A DNA stretch of 9,722 bases from Bacteroidota bacterium (lineage in GTDB: Bacteria > Bacteroidota > Bacteroidia > Flavobacteriales_F > PHOS-HE28): NCBI GenBank assembly GCA_023430325.1, contig JAEZAU010000142.1, positions 1 to 9,722 on the forward strand, in the 5' to 3' direction. Positions 7,401-9,722 of the stretch are shown one piece after another (position 1 is the first letter of the stretch; the number at the start of each line of letters is the position of its first letter). Below the pieces are notes generated by a model. That model saw only the letters and a list, made by a program, of their open reading frames with translations, made no database searches and was not told the origin of the DNA. The position numbers were made by a program, and so were the translations under genes.

Positions 7401-8066
7401 GCTGCATTCCTCATGGCAATCTTCGTGGTGTTCCTCATCATCGTAGCTCAGTTCAACAGCATCAGTTACCCATTGATCGTTATGAGCACTGTGCTCTTCA
7501 GTACGATCGGGGTGTTCCTGGGGTTGGTAGTGTTCCGCATGGATTTCGTGATCCTCATGACCATGCTGGGCATCATCTCGTTGATCGGCGTGGTAGTGAA
7601 CAACGCGATCGTATTGATGGATTTCGCGCGGCTCCTTTTCCGCCGTGCACAGCGCCAGCTCGGTCTGGATGAAGATCGCATCATCCCGATCCAGGAGAGC
7701 CGCGAGGCCTTAGTGATCGCAGGCCGCACACGTTTGCGACCCGTATTATTGACTGCGGTGACGGCGGTGCTTGGCCTGTTGCCGCTCGCGATCGGTCTCA
7801 ACTTCAACTTCTTCACCCTGTTCACTGAGCTCGATCCTCACATCCACATGGGTGGAGACAACGTGGTGTTCTGGGGCCCGTTGAGCTGGGCGGTGATCTA
7901 TGGTCTGATCTTCGCCACGTTCCTTACCCTGATCATGGTTCCGGTGATGTTGTTGATCGTGATGAAGATCAAGCATCGCAGGCAATGGAAGCGCGAGCTG
8001 AAGCAGCAGGAGACCGCTCTTGCGAACGGCCGTCTTGCAACGATGCCGATGTATCGGAAACCTTGA
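4479..8066 (+). CDS. RND-superfamily proton-driven efflux pump, inner-membrane subunit
   Basis: A 1195-residue AcrB-type antiporter, exporting its substrate in exchange for protons. TM1 is at about 28-49, the first porter domain follows, TM2-TM6 lie at about 355-507, TM7 at about 599-620, then the second porter domain, and TM8-TM12 from about 972 to 1163. The proton-relay pair in TM4 is D419/D420 in ALGRLVDDGIVIVEN; the Arg before it recalls the SwrC/YerP-like branch. In TM10 the position of AcrB Lys940 is Asn1041 (GVVVNNAIVLMDFAR), a variant common outside the AcrB branch and not evidence of a dead pump. It is longer than AcrB (about 1050) because of an extra hydrophobic hairpin between TM6 and TM7 (about 522-567) and a long TM11-TM12 loop with DPHIHMGGDN at 1119-1128. 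It is the last gene of the operon, 4 bases after the adaptor, and ends shortly before a strong terminator. Substrate class (drug, lipid or metal) cannot be decided; the CusA-type metal methionines were not recognised. Confidence 0.93.
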   Translation: MHNAHDIEKDLHGPERQFAITSWAVKNRTTVIVLTVLICILGIYSYMVMPKVSFPEVVTPEVFVATPYNSSSVVDIEKLITKPIEKEINTISGVDEIKSTSVPNFSSIHVKFNYDVSPTEALRKVKDAVDKARGDADFPRDLPAEPNIFEMNFSELMPVMNINLSGDYPMEQLHEYAKHLEERIEELTEVNKVEIRGVPEREVRVSLDLRQLEDLKLNFDDVANALRSENLTMSGGDLLVKDQRRSVRVIGEFKEMEQLRNIVVKNENQREVRLRDIADVDFTYKEPESFAREFGKSVVMLDVIKRAGENLLEASDKINAIIKEDHGKVLPKDLVITLTGDQSDQTRVSVDELMNHIVLGVILVVGVLMLFLGLRNAVFVGLAIPMSMFISFTLLNAFGVTLNMMVLFALILALGRLVDDGIVIVENIYRHMSNGEPAMKATRLAVGEVTMPIIAATTATVMVFVPLLFWPGMMGEFMKYLPITFMIALASSLFVALVVNPALASKFMRVETDHLPAKKMWRLAIILAVIGAIIGAMGAAGQSSAIFGIGMLVIFLGIMVVANDKFFVPAADRFQNRWLPKLEFQYERFLRYSLDKHHPRTFLIGTFGLLALVFVLLGLFPPKTVFFPATQPQFVNVFIEAPIGTDIMKTDSITRIVEKQVMKVIDVPKYKEVREVKNEEGEVIGQDTVNFLVNSLISQVGEGTSDPGSGDVELSATPHKGRVQVSFVKFSDRKGLDTNELVEELQNGVSGYPGVIVTVAKNADGPPVGKPINIEIKGKEIDGLLSEAERVKQFIEDRNVPGVEALRIDIDRAKPEMPIIIDREKARRLNVSTYAVADAIRTALFGKEVSTFRIEGDDDDYEINVRLKDEYRYDPQRLMDMRITFRDMLTGQIRQVPISAVAEEKYTTTFSAIKRKDLDRVVTVSSNVISGYNSNEVVQQIKDEMSSGFVINGGFNLRFTGEQEDQAKDMNFLFAAFLMAIFVVFLIIVAQFNSISYPLIVMSTVLFSTIGVFLGLVVFRMDFVILMTMLGIISLIGVVVNNAIVLMDFARLLFRRAQRQLGLDEDRIIPIQESREALVIAGRTRLRPVLLTAVTAVLGLLPLAIGLNFNFFTLFTELDPHIHMGGDNVVFWGPLSWAVIYGLIFATFLTLIMVPVMLLIVMKIKHRRQWKRELKQQETALANGRLATMPMYRKP

Positions 8067-8085
8067 GTTGGATGACCTGCAAAAA

Positions 8086-8115
8086 GGGCGGCCGATCGGC
8101 CGCCCGTTTTTATTT
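8086..8115. terminator. Perfect-palindrome bidirectional intrinsic terminator
   Basis: GGGCGGCC-GATC-GGCCGCCC (8086-8105) is an exact 20-bp palindrome forming an 8-bp, nearly all-GC stem with a GATC loop. It is followed by GTTTTTATTT on the plus strand and preceded by AAAAA (8081-8085), which is a T run when read on the minus strand. It can thus stop transcription in both directions. It lies 19 bases after the RND stop. On the minus strand it lies 24 bases beyond the stop codon of the partial accC copy, which suits a terminator once shared by convergent genes. Confidence 0.9.
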
Positions 8116-8125
8116 GTATCAAGCT

Positions 8126-8168
8126 TTGATCAAGGCTTCACCAGATCGAACTCCTCCAGGAACTTCGT
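8126..8168 (-). pseudogene. Orphan copy of the accC 3' end (left copy of a 43-base direct repeat)
   Basis: On the minus strand this encodes TKFLEEFDLVKP followed by TGA (stop at 8132-8130), exactly the C-terminus of the accC gene at the right edge. It matches 9324-9366 at 41 of 43 bases. One difference is silent (CTG here, CTC in accC) and the other lies just past the stop. Similarity ends abruptly on both sides. There is no accC coding sequence upstream of this copy, so it is a fragment. It sits directly before the bidirectional terminator, the place expected for the original end of accC. Confidence 0.85.
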
Positions 8169-9323
8169 AGAATATTTTCACTTCCACTATCTTCCCAGCT
8201 TTCAATACGCAAGAAATGATCCGCGCGGTCATCTTCATTCATTGCGCTGCAATTTCCATGGCGGCCCAGTGCCAGTATAATGAGAAGCCTGCTCATGCGG
8301 AGATCCTTAGTTCCATCACCAGGATGGAATATGGCCTTTTACAAGTGAATAGGGATACCCTTTTCAAAGGTCGTCCACGCACGGTGGAAATTGGAACAAT
8401 GCGCAGCTACACGTCCTTATCCGAGGATGAGCTGAAGGATTGGAAGGCATGGCCGGATAGCCTTTTCGGGCAGCGCGAAAAGATCATTTTGGAGTTCGAC
8501 ACATCTAGGCGTCTAACACGCGTATCCAACCCTTCCGATCACGACATCTATTCGATCGACTATAATATTCATGGGATCGAAAAGATGGTTCATCCTGAGA
8601 GGGGGATTGAGATCATATATATTTATTCACCTAATGGACAACTAGATCATGCTCTGCAAAAGCAGAATGGGTTTTTTACGGCAGAATGGGATCATCACTA
8701 TCAGGATGAGCGATTGGTGCGGGTGATCCATAGTTCGGCATCAAGATCCGATACCGTTAAATGGGAGCTTAGTTACGATAGTTCAGGTAGGATCGTACGA
8801 GTGGAGTGTAGCGACGATTGGGGAAAGAGGGTTGAAGAATTCTACTATTCGTACGCCGATCGTGATAGCACCATTACTTGGACAGAGGTGAGGCACGATC
8901 CGATGTCTGAGCGAGTGCAAGGACAAATTTCTGAGGTAACTAGGGTGGAACACAATGCTAAATCCACACTTCGAAATCCTGATGGCTCGATGATAAAGAA
9001 GAACTATTCAGACCATAATCATCGAACTGAGTATTGGAAAGATGGCAAAATGAACCGGCTCCAGGTCGCGGACTATCTGGAGGAAGTCTATTCCTACAAT
9101 CAATCTGTTCACATATCAGGTATTCGGTTAACTATTCAAGGAAGAGTCAGTGAGTTTACGTTCCAATACATATACGACGAATATGGCAATCCATTAAGGA
9201 TATTAAAAACAAGCACAAATTATATTTCACCAAGTTATTCGTACACGAAGTTCGAAGGCGCCTGGCTCTTCAAATACGCTTACTGGTGAACCTAGTAGAG
9301 TGTCGGAATGTGGATCTCACGTC
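8169..9323. mobile_element. Putative inserted cassette at the accC 3' end
   Basis: About 1.15 kb lies between the two copies of the accC 3' end. It carries one gene (8216-9289) and is visibly AT-richer than its surroundings; for example, my hand count of 9181-9240 gives 16 G/C in 60, against 38 in 60 for 2881-2940 in the channel gene. There is no integrase or transposase and no convincing terminal inverted repeat, so the mechanism is unknown. Options include site-specific integration into a gene end, recombination through the short accC homology, or a local duplication followed by gene gain. The flanks 8169-8215 and 9290-9323 hold nothing else recognisable. Confidence 0.5.
8216..9289 (+). CDS. 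Putative exported protein with degenerate YD/RHS-like repeats, function unknown
   Basis: A 357-residue protein I do not recognise as a named family. The N-terminus (MIRAVIFIHCAAISMAAQCQ) looks like a short signal peptide, suggesting export to the periplasm or surface. The rest is rich in Tyr, Asp, Ser and Arg, with repeated strand-like units ending in a D/N-x-x-G-x-hydrophobic pattern: EFDTSRRLTRV (93-103), YSPNGQLDHAL (137-147), YQDERLVRVI (162-171), YDSSGRIVRVE (187-197) and YIYDEYGNPLRIL (318-330). This resembles the YD repeats of RHS-like proteins, but the units are few, irregular and lack an RHS core or toxin tail, so a beta-rich single-domain fold is the safest statement. The start is chosen because the signal-like sequence follows it at once. 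Base composition is much more AT-rich than its neighbours, suggesting recent acquisition. It lies alone between the duplicated accC ends; no clear promoter was found in 8116-8215. Confidence 0.7.
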   Translation: MIRAVIFIHCAAISMAAQCQYNEKPAHAEILSSITRMEYGLLQVNRDTLFKGRPRTVEIGTMRSYTSLSEDELKDWKAWPDSLFGQREKIILEFDTSRRLTRVSNPSDHDIYSIDYNIHGIEKMVHPERGIEIIYIYSPNGQLDHALQKQNGFFTAEWDHHYQDERLVRVIHSSASRSDTVKWELSYDSSGRIVRVECSDDWGKRVEEFYYSYADRDSTITWTEVRHDPMSERVQGQISEVTRVEHNAKSTLRNPDGSMIKKNYSDHNHRTEYWKDGKMNRLQVADYLEEVYSYNQSVHISGIRLTIQGRVSEFTFQYIYDEYGNPLRILKTSTNYISPSYSYTKFEGAWLFKYAYW

Positions 9324-9366
9324 TTGGTCAAGGCTTCACCAGATCGAACTCCTCGAGGAACTTCGT
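9324..9366 (-). repeat. Right copy of the 43-base direct repeat (functional accC 3' end)
   Basis: This is the second copy of the sequence at 8126-8168, in the same orientation and 1198 bases away, with mismatches only at 9327 and 9355. It contains the last 12 codons and stop of accC plus 4 bases beyond. Because accC here has an intact reading frame into the repeat, this is the copy in use. Confidence 0.88.
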
Positions 9367-9722
9367 GGTGAAGTCGCCCTTGCGGAACTTCTCGTTCTGG
9401 AAAAGCTGCAGGTGGAAGGGGATCGTGGTGTGTATCCCTTCGATCACGTATTCGCTCAACGCGCGCTCCATTTTGCTCAGGGCCTCTTCTCGCGTTTGGG
9501 CACTCACGATCAGCTTGCCGATCATGCTGTCGTAGTTCGGCGGGATCGTATAGCCCGCGTAAACGTGCGTATCCACACGCACACCGTGGCCACCCGGGCT
9601 GTGGTAGCTTGTGATCTTTCCCGGGTTCGGACGGAAACCATTGAAAGGATCCTCGGCATTGATCCTGCACTGGATCGAATGGCGGGTCGGCTCGTAGTTC
9701 AAGCCGCTGATCGGGATGCCGG
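9328..9722 (-). CDS. accC: Biotin carboxylase subunit of acetyl-CoA carboxylase, C-terminal part (runs off the right edge)
   Basis: Carries out the ATP-dependent carboxylation of biotin on the carrier protein, the first half-reaction of acetyl-CoA carboxylase and fatty acid synthesis. About 130 codons are present, from GIPISGLNYEPTRHSIQCRI to the end EEFDLVKP. The block QCRINAEDP contains the arginine matching E. coli AccC Arg338 (ECRINAEDP). FRPNPGKIT, PGGHGVRVDTHVYAGYTIPP and YDSMIGKLIV are the typical biotin-carboxylase C-domain sequences. The catalytic ATP-grasp part lies beyond the window. The frame stays open past the TTG at 9702-9700, which is internal and not a start. The stop is the TGA at 9330-9328. 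The 3' end lies in a direct repeat, and the only clear terminator on this side is more than 1.2 kb away, beyond the inserted gene. A related acyl-CoA or pyruvate carboxylase subunit is less likely but cannot be fully excluded. Confidence 0.93.
   Translation of the reverse strand, partial: GIPISGLNYEPTRHSIQCRINAEDPFNGFRPNPGKITSYHSPGGHGVRVDTHVYAGYTIPPNYDSMIGKLIVSAQTREEALSKMERALSEYVIEGIHTTIPFHLQLFQNEKFRKGDFTTKFLEEFDLVKP

Noticed and set aside
8126..8168. Chance similarity or sequencing artefact behind the repeated accC end
   Set aside because: 41 of 43 matching bases, with one of the two mismatches silent and the other past the stop, is far beyond chance. The differing bases argue against a simple assembly duplication, although an assembly check is still fair.
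8169..9323. Insertion sequence or transposon with its own transposase
   Set aside because: The only gene is a YD-like exported protein. No transposase motif was seen, and comparing the inner edges by eye gave only a weak GGAA-type similarity, not a terminal inverted repeat.
1..9722. CRISPR array, tRNA or rRNA genes
   Set aside because: No regularly spaced short repeats, cloverleaf sequence or conserved rRNA segments were seen on either strand.

Overview
The window reads as chromosomal DNA of a fairly GC-rich member of the Bacteroidota, probably Flavobacteriales-like. Three things point there: a promoter matching the Bacteroidetes consensus (TTTTG, 21 bases, TAAATTTG) before the regulator gene; starts that mostly lack a Shine-Dalgarno site; and an efflux operon with the typical Bacteroidota layout, including a lipoprotein adaptor and an enlarged RND pump. 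The lineage is inferred from these signs, not from a database search.

Layout. The left edge (1-451, minus strand) holds the first 150 codons of asparaginyl-tRNA synthetase. Divergent from it is a small FMN-type split-barrel protein of the general-stress-protein-26 class (550-1056). A 297-base gap follows. It holds a GC-rich structured element resembling an interspersed repeat (about 1072-1211), then a 7-bp inverted repeat (1260-1288) overlapping the promoter of the next transcription unit. That unit is a four-gene efflux operon (1354-8066): TetR-type regulator, TolC-type outer-membrane channel, HlyD-type lipoprotein adaptor and a 1195-residue RND pump. The genes overlap by 4 bases or lie 4-8 bases apart. 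The operon ends at a perfectly palindromic, apparently bidirectional terminator (8086-8115). The window closes with the C-terminal part of biotin carboxylase accC (9328-9722, minus strand).

How the genes work together. The TetR protein probably senses a pump substrate and represses its own operon from the inverted repeat over the promoter. The other three products would assemble into a tripartite pump spanning both membranes. asnS and accC are housekeeping genes with no evident functional link to it.

Most notable observation. The last 43 bases at the accC end (12 codons, the stop and a few bases) occur twice, 41/43 identical, at 8126-8168 and 9324-9366. The left copy sits just in front of the bidirectional terminator, where the end of accC would lie in a simple convergent RND-terminator-accC arrangement. 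Between the copies is about 1.15 kb of visibly AT-richer DNA with one gene, for a putatively exported protein with degenerate YD/RHS-like repeats. The segment therefore looks like a cassette inserted at the 3' end of accC that duplicated or rebuilt the gene's end. No transposase, integrase, tRNA, rRNA or CRISPR array was seen.
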